A stretch of 64,000 bases of DNA from Viola odorata (GCA_963691705.1 OY829546.1:34504040-34568039); one strand, 5' to 3'; positions 36,525 to 48,904 are shown, counted from the stretch's first letter. Numbers and translations: made by a program. The notes: generated from the letters alone by a model not told the origin.

Positions 36525-37098
36525 TTGGATGCACGCTCTTTTTCCTTGGCCAATATCAAAGCGATTTGCTTAGAGTTTCCTCCCGGCTAAAACACAAAAG
36601 ACGTTGATAACGGGCTGAAGTATTTCCACACCAAATTTCAGAATTTTCTGTGTGGCGCATCTCTAAAAAAAAAATTCATAATGCAAGGACAATTGCTCCT
36701 TTTCTGTTTCAGCTACGTGCTCTTTTTCCTTGGCCAATATCAATGCGATTTACTCGGAGTTTCCACTCGGATAAAACACGAAAGACGTTGATAACGGACT
36801 GAAGTATTTCCACACAAAAGTTCAGAATTTTCTGGATGGTGCATCTCTCACCAAAAAAAAATTTCATAATGCAAGGACAGTTGCTCCTTCTCGGTTTCAG
36901 CTACGCGCTCTTTTTCCTTGGCCAATATCAATGCTATTTGCTCGGAGTTTCTACTCGGATAAAACATGAAAGATGTTGATAACAGACTAAAGTCTGCCCA
37001 TGCTAATTTTCTGGGTGGAGTATCTCTCACAAAAAATTCAGAACGCAGGGTTAGTTACTTCTTCTCGGTTTCAGCTGCGCGGTCTTTTGTTGTGGCCA
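36525..37098 (+). repeat. Tandem array A, about 180-bp units
   Basis: Three and a bit copies, starting near 36531, 36713, 36902 and 37076. Each has 'gctctttttccttggccaat', 'cggataaaacac' and 'gacgttgataac'. Copies 2 and 3 are most alike and the last is partial and diverged. Confidence 0.8.
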
Positions 37099-37375
37099 AC
37101 GTCTCCTCATAGCGCCGATCTGTGGGTTTCATTGATAGCGTCCAAGATCACATCTCGTCGAGTGGAAGGAATAAAAGATTCCTTCGTATCTTCACCGAAG
37201 TGTCATCTTCTCATTCGTCCTAAAAGTATTAAGTGGAAGTGTGGCCAAAAGAGTGAATAAGTAGTGTGGAGGCCTCGGGATTGCATGTCATGCATGTTAT
37301 CACTTATACTCACTATCATTTTCTTTTTTTAGGACAAACGATGGCTCCTAAAAAGCGTGCTATCCCCACACTTTC

Positions 37376-38110
37376 GTCAAAAATCGTGTGGCGGTTCTCA
37401 CCCCACATTTCAAAAAAATCATGTGGCGGTTTAAACCCCACCTTTCAAAAAAATCATGTGGCGGTTTAAACCTCATCTTTCAAAAAATCGTGTGGCGGTT
37501 TAAACCCCACATTTAAAAAAATCATGTGGCGGTTTAAACCCCACCTTTTAAAAAATCGTGTGGCGGTTCACACCCCACATTTCAAAAATCGTGTGGCGGT
37601 TTAAACCCCACCTTTCAAAAAAATCGTGTGGGGGTTCACACTCCACATTTAAAAAAATTGTGTGGCGGTTTAAACCCCACCTTTCAAAAAATCGTGTGGC
37701 AGTTCACACCCCACATTTCAAAAATCATGTGGCGGTTTAAATCCCACCTTTCAAAAAAATCATGTGGCGGTTTAAACCCCACCTTTCAAAAAATCGTGCG
37801 GCGGATCACACCCCACATTTCAAAAAAAAAGTGTGGCGGTTTAAAACCCCACCTTTCAAAAATAGTGTGGCGGTCCAAAACCCCACCTTTCAAAAATCGT
37901 GTGATGGTTCAAGATACCCCACATTTCTAAAAAAATGTGCATCGTTTAAAAACCCCACGTTTCATTCTTGTGCGGCGGTTCAAACCCCCACTTTTCGTCA
38001 AAATGTTTGTGGCGGTTCAAACCCCACTTTTCGTCAAAATTTTGTGCGGCGGTTTACACCCCTATTTTTCGTAAAAAATTTAATGCGGCGATTCACCCCC
38101 TGCTTTCTCC
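37376..38110 (+). repeat. Tandem array B, 21 units of about 32-37 bp
   Basis: Core word 'tgtggcggttt(aaa/cac)accccacc/a' followed by 'tttcaaaaaa'. Two unit types alternate over much of the array: 'ggtttaaaccccacc' and 'ggttcacaccccac'. Units at the 3' end (after about 37930) are more diverged. Long overlapping open frames here are a by-product of the periodicity. Confidence 0.9.
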
Positions 38111-39267
38111 AATTTTGATCACAAGGAAGCTTCGCCAAAAGTCTAGCCTAAGACTATAAACAAGGGCGCTTCGTGGGAGCAACCCACATGTTCTTTTCAA
38201 TATTTCCATTTTTTGTTAATCAATATCTCGGGATACCTTTTCCTTATGAATTTACTATTTAATTCCCTCTTCATTTCAAGTGCAACGAGACTTGTAAACT
38301 TGGGGGTAAGCAAGTAGAGTGACAACCAAAAGAAGGTGTCGAAAAATGTCAAAGCTCATTTTTCAAGGAAGTTGTCCTTTTACATTTTTGCAATTTCCGT
38401 TTCCGCAATTTTTGTTTTTGCAATTTACATTTCCATGATTTTAAAAGTCCTACAATTTATGTTGTTGCAAGAGTGTGTGTGTCATATCTACTAAATTTCT
38501 TAGCTTTTGCCAAAAAAAATGATGATAAATAAATATATATTGCTTGGCTTGAAAATCCTACGTTTAACATTCCTTAAAATCAAGCATGTTCATCATTTTA
38601 TCACGTCACAGAGAACTTGAGCGTCCTTTAGAAATTATATAAACATGCATGATCTAGTCTGTTCACTCTTATGTCCATGGCATGTTTAGATGTAAGCGAT
38701 CACAAACATATCCCTGTGAATATTTTGGGCCTTCACACATTGTTTCTTTCATGAGTGTAAATGCTAAGCTAAGTGCTAGTTAGATTTGCATAATATCCAG
38801 GGTACATGAACCATCAGACATGGGATAGCAATAAGATGACATTGGACTTTGCTTTGCTCTTCTTCCACATTTTTCATTTTTTAACTTTTTCGCCCTCAAA
38901 ACACATACCTTGTACACCATGTACAACTCTATCAAACATTTCAAAGCCTTCTTCTAAACTCACAAATGGGTAAGTGCTCGACGGAATTGGCCGACTAAAG
39001 TGCCAGAAGCATGTTAAGTTCATTTCAATGAATCAGCAGGACAAAAAGGTTAACAGTCCGCGCTAACACCCGGAGAAGCGGCAAAAAAAATACCGAAGGC
39101 CACTACCCAAAAGAATCAAAACAAAGGAAATCGTACTTGCTTCACTCACTGTTTGTATTTGTATTAAAAAAAGAAAAAAAAGAAAAAGGGAAGGAAAAAA
39201 AAAGAAAAAGAAAAAATAATAATAAAGAAAAAGAAGAGAAAAAGAAACAAAAAAAGAAGATTCAAAA
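38111..39267 (+). other. Spacer between arrays B and C
   Basis: Contains the conserved block at 38149-38192 (acaagggcgctt, then gagcaacccacatg) and a purine-rich tract at 39165-39260 (runs of A and GAAAA). No coding evidence. Confidence 0.5.
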
Positions 39268-39651
39268 AGAGGGTATCTCAAAGAACCCAAGTCAATGAAA
39301 GTAGAAGCAAGTACGAAAAAAATCATCAATCAAAATCGATCAAGATGATCACAAGAAGAGCGTTCCTAGTAAAAGATGAAGAAACTTGTATATAGAGGGT
39401 ATCTCAAAGAACCCAAGTTAATGAAAGTAGAAGCAAGTACGGAAAAAAAAATCATCAATCAAAATCGATCAAGATGATCACAAGAAGAGCATTCCTAGCA
39501 AAAGATCAAGAAACTTGTATACAGAGGGTATCTCAAAGAACCCAAGTCAATGAAAGTAGAAGCAAGTAAAAAAAAAAAATTTCATCAATCAAAATCGATC
39601 AAGATGATCACAAGAAGAGTGTTCCTAGCAAAAGATGAAGAAACTTGTATA
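39268..39651 (+). repeat. Tandem array C, three 128-bp units
   Basis: Units at about 39268, 39395 and 39523, each starting 'gagggtatctcaaagaaccc' and ending 'gaaacttgtata'. They are nearly identical apart from poly-A length, suggesting recent amplification. Confidence 0.92.
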
Positions 39652-40327
39652 CTTCGCTTTCGCCTCGATCAAATCATCAAGCATCGTTTACCACGATTTG
39701 TCCTCATCACAGTCAGTCGTCGAGCACAAACTCATTAAAACCTTTCACACAAAAAAAAGAAAAAAACAAACAAACACAACACTGTTCCTTTCTTCTACAA
39801 ATTCCTCCTTTCTTTCTCCCTCGCAAAGTCCTTTCGATTATTAGCAGGCCCATGCACGTGCATCTTCATTTGAAGTTTATTCACTCGGATTGACATTGCA
39901 AATCTGATTTTGTGCTATGTTTGCTGCATTTTTAGGAGTGTAAACACATAGCCCTGTTTCTGAGCGCGAGCGCAAACACTAATATCTAGTGAGAATTGCT
40001 TATGTTTACATGTCATGGGAAAGTCTTGTTCTTGAGGTCGTTATTTCCTGAACAAGACGCAAACGTTATCTAGACTTGTATCAATCACGTTTATATAACG
40101 AAATTTGGACTAACATTTTTCAAAAAGATACTTCAATTGATTTTTCTTAAACAAAGAGGTCATTTTCATTCCAACAAAAGACTTGGGGGCTAGCCATGGG
40201 TTAAATGTAGGAATATTTGATATTTCTCACATAGGTCATTTGCTCTTCTTTTTTTTTTATCTGTTGCTACTTCGTGTTTGCTTCCTTCCTATTTAAAGGA
40301 CACAGATATGCTTCAGGGGAATCAACC

Positions 40328-40407
40328 AATGGGTCTTCGATGACAACATCGTTGTAAAGCCCTCGCCATTGGGTCTTCGATGACAACATCGTTGTAACGC
40401 CCTCATC
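40328..40407 (+). repeat. 40-bp direct duplication
   Basis: 'gggtcttcgatgacaacatc' + 'gttgtaa' then 'gccctc', twice in succession. Confidence 0.9.
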
Positions 40408-40430
40408 ATGGATTTTTCGTTAAAATCCAA

Positions 40431-40964
40431 TCAACTTTCCTCATTATCAGAGAAGAGAAGATCATCATTTTCCTTATTATCAGAGAAGACCAGATCAACT
40501 TTCCTCATTATCAGAGAAGAGAAGATCATCATTTTCCTCATTATTAGAGAAGACCAGATTAACTTTCCTCATTATCAGAGAAGACATCAAACCTCATTAT
40601 CAGAGAAGATCATCAAACATCCTCATTATCAGAGAAGACATCAAACCTCATTATCATTGAAGATCATCAAACATCCTCACTATTAGAGAAGACCACATCT
40701 CCTCATTATCAGAGAAGATCATCAACGTCCTCACTATCAAGAGACAATCGATTTCATTATCAAAGATCATCAACGTCATCACTATCAGAGACAATCAATT
40801 TCACTATCAGAGATCGTCAAACGTCCTCACTATCAGAGACAACCGATTTCAGTACCAGAGATCATCATTTCCTCATTATCAGAGAAGATTATCATTTCCT
40901 CAATATTAGAGACAACCATCCTCATTATCAGAGAAGATCATCAACGTCCTCACTATCAGAGACA
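40431..40964 (+). repeat. Tandem array D, short 'attatcagagaaga' units
   Basis: Roughly twenty copies of 'cctcattatcagagaagatc' with variants 'actatcagagacaa', spaced 20-35 bp. One isolated unit recurs near 41052. Confidence 0.85.
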
Positions 40965-41180
40965 TTTCCCTCAAAGGTACGTTACTATCAACTAACATCA
41001 AGCCAAAGGTATGTTCTAATTCTCATTTACAATTCTGCAATTTACGTTTTTCCTCACTATCAGAGAAGTTGTCATTTACATTCTGCATTTCTGCATTCTC
41101 CCTCAATAGTCGAGTAGTCTGCATTTATTTTCCCGCAATTGGCATTGTTTATGGAGTTCCCTATATTTTCCATAATTAAT

Positions 41181-41524
41181 ACTCCTCCTTGAGCGACTAC
41201 TTTCCTGTCTATCTAAAATACTCCTCCTTGAGCGACTACTTTTCTTCATAATTATTATCTCCTCCTTGAGCGACTACTTTTTTGCATAACCAAATTCTCC
41301 TCCTTGAGCGACTACTTTTCTGCATACCCAAATTCTCCTCCTTGAGCGACTACTTTTCTGCATAATCAAATTCTCCTCCTTGAGCGACTACTTTTCTGCA
41401 TAACCAAATTCTCCTCCTTGAGCGACTACTTTTCTGCCTAAACTAAATACTCCTCCTTGAGCGACTATGTCTTTACATAATTCTACATTTCTGCATAATA
41501 AATACCCCTCCTTGAGCAACTTTC
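41181..41524 (+). repeat. Tandem array E, nine 37-bp units
   Basis: 'ctcctccttgagcgactact' followed by 'tttctgcataaccaaatt'. Units 4 to 7 are almost identical and the outer ones are diverged, as expected for homogenisation from the centre. Confidence 0.92.
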
Positions 41525-41667
41525 TTTTTACGCTTTGTGCATAAACCCCACTTCTACTAGTTAGAAGGTATTAAAAACCTGGTAAAAACTTGTGGCAACC
41601 GTCTTTACTGCTTATCAAAAATTTCAGTTACACTGCATTTTTGATCAGATAGTAAAGAGGGGGCAAC

Positions 41668-43397
41668 TGTTGCTACCCGAGTTTTGACTTACACAGAAAC
41701 TCTTTTATTATGTTGTTTGTAACGACTAATAGCCCGGTGTTGGTACCCGAATTTTGACGCTAGCACGTTCAATCACCGACAGAATAACGTACCCACATTT
41801 TAACGCACTTAATCAATTATAGTTGCTTCATCTTTATATTTTTTTGCTAACCGTTATTGATCTCTCGGCCCAGCTCGAGTCCTTTTGTATTCTTTCATTT
41901 TTATCTATCATTTTGGCTCATTTACTTTTTTTCTTATTAGGTCCCGAACGAGCCTTTTTGGCACTTTGTCAAAATAAACGCATTTAGAGAGTTGAGCTTA
42001 AAATTTTGTTCGCATCATTTTGATCGTCATATTTTTCTCTACAACGCAGTTACCTTCGTTCGAATTTTTCACCAGTTTCATCGCGCTGATAGATCGAGCC
42101 CATATTAATTACTAATTTTTTTTCTTTTTTTCCTTTTAATCAACCGTTGGATTGGTTGACTGCTCACTTAGTCAACCATCCAACGGTCACCTAATTAAAA
42201 GCCTACATCCCTTCTCTTTTCTTTCCCAGCAAGCCTTCCCTTCCAATTCGAAGCCTCATCATGGCTTTGAGAACCAACCTCGTCATTGCTTCTAGAAGGA
42301 AGCACAATCACCATGCCCAGTCACCCCTTCCCGATGTTTCCATCTATTTCCAGCCACGTAAAACAAATGAGCCGCGTCACATGACGTGATCCTCACACAA
42401 TCAACCGAGCTCTCCTTCTATAAATACCCGACCCTTTCCACCCTTAAAACTAACGGGTTGACGCACCCTCTCATCATGAACATCAATCCAACAGAAGGAA
42501 GCAATCAAAATCAAGGTTACGCAATGCAAGTACGCTTTCTAGCCTCTTTTATTTATTCAATGTTTTCCGCAAATATTACTTATATGCATGTTATATAGAA
42601 ATGTTAAAAATCTCAAATCATATTCGTATGCATGATAAAATCAACGCACATGCTTACTTGTTTAAATCACTCGCTTTTATACCATGAAATTAATTATTTT
42701 GCATTGATATGTGAGCATGGTGGCTTCGATCCACACGGTTATTTGCATTCATTAAATTGGTACGATGTTAGTTTTATCCATGATAGGATCACGTAGTAAT
42801 TAATTAATCATGCATGGCCTGATGATGATAAAAGAGGGTGCTCGCTTTAGTCAAAAACCCAACGATTAATTAGTCTCGACCAGTCCAGACCAGAAATGAT
42901 TAATAAGTCCCTACAGTCCCGGTCGGAAATAAGAAAGATACTAAAGCGATGAATACCTCTGAGTGCCCATGGACAACTAGAAGGTGGCCCAATCTTTGTA
43001 ACAGGATTTCGTTTGACACTTTCTGATCATTTACTCCATGAATGATTGTGAAGTGGCGTGTTTCCGTGCGCGGGATCGGACGACACTTTTCGGTTACTTA
43101 CTCATTTTCATGTAAAAAAAAAGTTTTCCAAACACCTTTTTAATCGGTAACCTTTTTAAGGATATGACTTGGGTGCCTAACACCTTCCCAAGTCCATAAT
43201 ATGACCTCGAACTTTCGTTCTTTGGTTTAGACCACATGTGCCTTACTTTTTTATTTTTTTTATGCCATGACGATTAGGTTCCCTAAACCTTAGAAAATAG
43301 GGTGGCGACTTCATTGCATTATACGAGGCATCCACTTATGCTTAGCATCCGTCCCGAACCTTAAACTCATATTCCCAACGAAAAAGGGGGTGCAACA
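41668..43397 (+). repeat. 3' LTR of the Ogre/Tat-like element
   Basis: 1730 bp, starting TGTTGCTACCCGAG right after AAAGAGGGGGCAAC. TATA box near 42419 and hairpin at 42145-42185 match the 5' copy. Longer than the 5' LTR mainly through a short insertion near 42258-42290. Confidence 0.9.
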
Positions 43398-43402
43398 CAC
43401 TC

Positions 43403-44295
43403 AGTACGTTCAAGGCACTACCCTAGTTGATTAGTTGCCCTACTCAGATTGTACCAGTTCGATGTGATGACTATGAACTAGTTGTCTACTTTACTTTGTG
43501 GCATCACATTAGTTATTACTACAAAGATGACTTTAATTACCTAGATTCAATTAAGAGTTGATCAGGCTTCTAATTAATCCTAGGTAAATTGGAAAGATCT
43601 CGACAAATAAGCAAATACAATCAATGAATTTATTAAGCCTGAATTGACCTCACAACTATCCTAAGCAACCATCGAATCGTCTCTGCTAAGATAGAGGAGC
43701 TTAGCCGCTCATGGTAATATTAGAACTAATAAAATAATTAAATAAAGAAGACATGTAAGATGAAGAGAAATTATTAATCAATTGTGAAAGGTACCGACTG
43801 AAGTTATGGCCCCCTTTTATTACAAAGCAGAAGGGACGCCAGCAACGATGGTGGTGGTGAACTTCAACCGAAGTGGCAGAAAATATGATAATGAAAAAGT
43901 CTGCTTAACCCTAGATCCAGAAGCCATATATATGGGCTACAAAAGAGAAAGTCTAGATAAAGATAGAAAATAAGTAAAAGGAAATCCTCGCTGGAATAGA
44001 AGACTGAAGGGGAATGATAGTAGAGATTTGTTGGAGGTTATCCTCTAAAGTTTCCTCTAGCATGTTGGAGTCTTGAGCTTCCGAAGCGCTTTGACAACTT
44101 GGGCTAGACGATCCGCAACTAGGCCTTGGCCTCTAGTGCTCCAGCAACGATTTGTCCAAAAAGGTGCACATTCTGAATCTTTATCCTCTTCTAGTCCAGA
44201 TCTGCAAAATAGACAAAAATGGGACTAATTAGCAGTATCTTGCTCAAAAGCGGGCTAAGAAGGAAGAGAAAATCATGCATAAAATACACCTATCA
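43403..44295 (-). repeat. Third piece of the Athila-like 3' LTR
   Basis: Parallels 49141-50534 of the right LTR, for example 'gtgatgact..gaactagttgtctacttta' and 'cttagccgctcatg'. It ends ACACCTATCA, so the LTR starts TGATAGGTG on the minus strand. Confidence 0.85.
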
Positions 44296-46346
44296 AGTTA
44301 CCCCACACTGCCCAATGCTCACGCTCGAGCATTTATCCTCAATTAAAAACCGCCCCTAGTCAGAACATGGGTATTCAACTCAAAGCACACGAACGAACTC
44401 ATCACTCACCACATATACACCTTAACAGTACATAACTCCTGCCTAGACATGCGTCTACATCAAACCAGAAGGATAACGACTGTAGAGGTAAGACTTTCCC
44501 ACACCAATCCTAATCACTAGCAATGCTCACAAGATAAGGTGTTTGCGCTCACACTCACAAACATGGATAGGTGTTTAATCTCTCAAAGGTATGGAAATAA
44601 CACAACACATAGATAAAGTTTGCAATAGCGATCCGAGTAAGTAGTACACCTGCATCGACAATCTGGCAATCCAAGAAATTTTTGCATTGTAAGGGGTAGA
44701 TGGGTTGTATGTGTGTAATGGAGAAAAAGGGTAAAGAGCAAGTGGAAGGAAACAGAAACAGGGCAAAAGGGAAGAGAAAAATAACCAAGAGATAGAAGGG
44801 TTCCTTAGCTGCAAGGAAGAGAAGTTGGTGAAGCAGCACTCGTCAACCGGCGGCAGCAAGGGCTAGATGATAATTCTTTTTGAGTGGGGGAGTTTTCTTC
44901 TCAATTGGTGTTGGTATCAGCTGCTTTGGTTCGCACTCTCCTCTGCTTTTATTAGTACTCTTTGAGCACTATTATTCTCTCTCTCTTTTTTATGAAAAGA
45001 AAATAGTAGAGGTAGCGTGAACCTTTTTCCATTTTCTGATTATTGATTGATGCAGCTTTTCTTTTTTGTGCTACCATGATTCTACTTCCAGCACTAAGGT
45101 CTTGGCATGTTGTCTCCCCCACACCTATGCTATGCTGTATCTAGCCCTTGATAAAACAATCGAAGAGTGTTGTTCACCTGCTAAGGAAGTATCACAAGGA
45201 ATAGGCTCGAGTGGCTAGAATAAACAAAGGGGTAGATGAAATGTCATGGGCAAGATGTAAAAGAAACGGGAAAAAAAGAAAGAAAGATGCAAAGTTCTTT
45301 GTCATTTTTTCGCTTTCCCATGTCTAATGGTGCCTATACTATGGGGCTCATGCAAACCTAACTAGTGCCTAGCTACGCATCTATTCACACATGAAAGAAA
45401 TTAATGACATGTAGGTCTAATGTGCTCACAAGGTGTGCTTTTGGATCACTAGTGTCTAGGTCTTGGTGTGGTCATAAGAGCAGATAGGCAGAGTTATGCA
45501 TGATTAGGCCTAGATGTAGTGAATGTACAACGGATTGAAAGTGCATTCTTTCTAGGGTGTTTAAAAACATTGGCGGTGTGTACATCATGGCTAGGAAATC
45601 TATTTACAAAAATCCTAAAACACTCTAAGAGTAGAAATCCGAAAATGTAAAAGAACATGTTTGTCCAAAAACACATAAACACACAAAGAATCACACAAGC
45701 AGGCACAAGTGGAAATTAAGACATATAGGCAAGCAGTGACACATGAAAATATATCCTCCCCCACACTTAGGCAACGCATTGTGCTGAATGCGAAGAAGAG
45801 ACTTAAACAAGGGCATACAAAAAGAAAATAAAAGCCGAAGAAGAAAGGAGGTCACCTGGAATTAAGTGTGCAAAATCGTGCCCAAAGGAAAGAAAGTCGA
45901 GAGGAAGTGGAAAATGGATCAGGGCAGTGCTGTGATTTCCAATTGGATTGCGGTAGGGACCATTTGGTCATGAGTGTGTTGTGTAGTAGGGCAACGATGC
46001 ATGGTGTGCTTTAAGTGGTCCAATAGAATCCTAACTGCAACTAAAAAGGTATGAGATCCCAACTGAAAAATCCTTTCCTAAAAATAATAGATTCAGTTCT
46101 AATTGAAAAAGGATTTTAAAAAGTAGTAAGGAGAAGGAAACAAAAATCCGGGTGAAAAGGGAAAGAAATAAAAAATGGGGGTGAAAAAGGAAAATAAAAT
46201 AAAGGAAAGAAGAATAAAATCCGAAAAAGGAAAATAAAATAAAAAGAATTAAGGAAAATAAATTAAAGAGGGTCTGAAAGGGAAGATTACAGAGAAGATC
46301 AATGAAAATAAAAATAAAATAAAGAGAAAAGAGGAAAGAAACGTAG
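44296..46346 (-). other. Non-coding 3' region of the Athila-like element
   Basis: Between the integrase remnant and the LTR. Purine-rich near 46080-46330. No env-like frame or gene was recognised. Two short overlapping minus-strand open frames at 44555-44859 have no supporting features. Confidence 0.5.
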
Positions 46347-46369
46347 GTTGCCTCCCACGAAACGCCTTA

Positions 46370-46640
46370 GTTATCGTCTAGGGCAAGACGCAGGCTGTTC
46401 AAATCATTCTGGATCCGGTGGCTCCACCATGAGGGGATGGAAACCCTTGTGGAACAACTCCAATCTGTGGTCATGCACTTTTAAAATGAGGCCCGTGTTC
46501 ATACTCCCAATCACAACCACACCAGGGTCATACACCTTTGTGACAAGGAAAGGGGCGGTCCACCGAGACTTCAACTTTCTGGAAAAGAGCCTAAGTCAAG
46601 AATTGTAAAGTAAAACTTTTTATCTAGGAGCAAAGGTTTT
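46370..46640 (-). pseudogene. Athila-like integrase C-terminal remnant
   Basis: Minus strand: GKLKSRWTAPFLVTKV, then a stretch ending VHDHRLELFHKG, typical of the C-terminal segment of gypsy integrases. Joined directly to the pre-RT fragment at 46793, so RT, RNase H and the integrase core were deleted. Confidence 0.7.
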
Positions 46641-46792
46641 AGGAGAGAGAAGCTTATCGTGATGAGGGTTCCTCTAGGCCATGTTTTTGGCAGACCGTGG
46701 GGGCGTCTTGCCCTTACTGGTCGAGGCAGTGGCAGCAGCAGTGGGGGTCAGAACCATCGTGGCCTTGGGATTGGTCGTGGTGACGGCCGGAG

Positions 46793-47221
46793 TCACAACC
46801 ATGGTGTTAGGGATAGTAGGAGTGGGCACGCGGCTTCCAGAGCTAGTTGAGGGGCGTAAAGGGTTGGGATGAGTTCCTTGACCTCGACGACCATCCATCC
46901 AAGGGCCTCACGGTATCCTTTGAGTATAGACACCAGTTCGCGCTCCGCAGCAGGGTCGAGTGTGATAGAGATGATCACCGGGAGTGTGTTATGCTCACCA
47001 AGGTAGGCGTACTTGAGGTGCGAGGGCAAGCTCTTCAACTCCGACTTTGGGTCCTGCAAAAGAGAGGGGGCAAGAATGGGGCCACAAGTGGTCAGGGCAG
47101 CAACAACGTCCTTCAAGTATGAAGTTGTCATGATGTATGTCTTAGCCTCTACTGGTGCATGGGTAGTGATGTTCCTATCAAGGGCTTTCACACCTACACT
47201 AATTGTTTTCATACCTGTCAT
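46793..47221 (-). pseudogene. Athila-like pre-RT fragment
   Basis: Contains KSLPSHLKYAYLGEHNTLPV and the segment GYREALGWMVVEVKELIPTL, found just upstream of RT in Athila/Tat pol. It then runs out of homology at the deletion. Confidence 0.75.
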
Positions 47222-47224
47222 GTT

Positions 47225-48860
47225 ACATTTGCTAGAACACTAAGATTTCAAAAATTTAACGTAGCAAAGTATATTCTTAACTGCCTGCAATCAAGGGATG
47301 TTAACTTGAACTTTGCTAAACATATCAAAAATTTCCCGATCCTCCTTAGCCTTCTTGGTTGAGACCAACCATTGAGGAAAATGAGGTTCGAGTATCTTAC
47401 GGATATACTCCTCTGTGAATTCAGGTTTCTTGGCATCTTTCTTTGGAGAGCCCTTGGGAGAGTGGACTCGTGCCTCTAGTTCAATTTCAGCGTCGAGGTT
47501 TTGCTGTGTAGGTTCAGGTTCAGGTAGTGCAGCGTTAGGACCTTGGTGTGGATGGGTACATGAAGGCAGTTGAGTACCGCTGCGGAGGGACATAACACAA
47601 ACCTGATGTATTGGATTGGGCTCTATTTGAGAAGGGAGTCTGCCTCGATTTTTCAGCTCCTTGATTTCTGCATTCACATTCCCCAAATATTTTTGTAAGT
47701 CCATAATAACATTATTGAGTTTACTAACCTCATCCGCAGAGGGCACAAATGGTGCTAGGTGCTGGACTTGCTAGGTATAGAGATGATTCGGCTATGGTTG
47801 AAAGTGTTGAAGATTGAATTACGGCAGAGATTGATTTGGATACTAGTGTTGCTGCAGTGACTGACTAGGTCCTAACGGTGGGGGATTGGACCAACTTAGA
47901 TTAGGATGGTGCCACCTCAGGTTATAGTTGCTGGTATAAGGATCAAACTGCCATGGGGCTCCATTTTAATTGCCAACTGCATTGACTCGGATCTCATCAG
48001 GAACGTGGGGGCATGCATCCGTCGGATGATCAACAAAGCTGCAACATTCACATGGCTTAACCTGGACAGGTTGTCCTACTGCCATGTTTTGGAGTATAGC
48101 GGTGATGGTGGTGAGCTATTTTTCTATAGCAGCAGCACGCACATCTTGGGCAGATGTAGCTCTCTCCGAGGTCATGCTGTTCTTCGCCATGAGTTTAATG
48201 GTCGCCTTAGCAGCGGCTGGTGTGAGAGCAACAAGAGAACCACGACTAGCAGTGTCCAACAAGGCCTTGTCATTCCCTTGCAATCCTTCATATAAATACT
48301 AGATTAGCATGTGGTCAGCGAGGTTGTGTGAGGGGCAGAGGGCTTGCATCTTCTTAAATCTCTCATAGTACTACTGCCCAAGATTCTCGTCATCCTTCTG
48401 AACAATGGACACCAGCTGCTTGCAAGTGACACTTGCCATGGAGGATGAATAGTACTTATCAATGAAAGCTTTGGACATCTCGGTCCAGGAGGAGATAGAT
48501 CGAGGGGGCAAATCATAGAACCAGTTAGTGGCATCACCATCAAGCAACCACAGAAAAGCTCTCAACTTAGCTTGATCAATAGATGCCTCAGGGGTTTCAT
48601 GGCCTCGCAGATGGAATGGAAGTACTACAGGTGTTGTTGTGCATTCTCCTTGGCAACACCATGGAACTTGGGTAGGTGATGGGCAAACATTGGCCAAGCT
48701 ATGCAATGATTTGTGCAATCGGGGGCTGCATTCAAATCCTCAATAGTCTAGTTATTCACGACTTCTCTGTTGTCAGCCATGATGGGACATACGAAAGGAA
48801 CTAGCTCTTCGTCATCTAGGTCTGGATGCTCAGCAGCGTCTGGGTTATTCAGATCGGGGG
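47225..48860 (-). pseudogene. gag: Athila-like gag and protease-proximal region
   Basis: Gag begins near 48780 (MADNREVVNN), with an acidic lead-in from 48860. Its core has AKLRAFLWLLDGDATNWFYD and SISSWTEMSKAFIDKYY. A partial zinc-finger-like CxxC segment lies near 48040, and a downstream part (KKPEFTEEYIRKILEPHFPQ) precedes the protease. Numerous stops and frameshifts. Confidence 0.75.
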
Positions 48861-48904
48861 GGTTTGTACCAGGATGTGAAATAGGTACAACAACAGAAGA
48901 TTAC

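Larger units (their letters stand above)
33792..43397 (+). mobile_element. Ogre/Tat-like non-autonomous element full of tandem arrays
   Basis: 9606 bp. LTRs at 33792-35475 and 41668-43397 begin TGTTGCTACC and end GGGGGTGC(A/G)ACA. Flanks are CACTC on both sides (33787-33791, 43398-43402). A tRNA-Arg-type primer site follows the 5' LTR and AAAGAGGGGGCAAC precedes the 3' LTR. The 6.2-kb interior has no recognisable gag, protease, RT or integrase. It carries five separate tandem arrays plus a 40-bp duplication. Tat/Ogre-group elements are known for tandem repeats in untranslated parts; here they make up a large share of the interior. Some decayed coding sequence may remain at 35600-36250, but none could be assigned. 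Confidence 0.85.

Noticed and set aside
37376..38110. Array B as a CRISPR-like array or a repeat-protein gene
   Set aside because: Unit and spacer are not distinguishable, there are no unique spacers or cas genes, and the context is a plant retroelement. The overlapping open frames follow from the repeat period, with variable unit length breaking every frame.
39063..39329. Minus-strand phenylalanine-rich ORF
   Set aside because: Artefact of the GAAAA-rich purine tract.
44555..44859. Two overlapping 94-codon minus-strand frames as an env-like gene of the Athila-like element
   Set aside because: No signal peptide plus transmembrane arrangement or conserved motif, and both are short and overlap in different frames.
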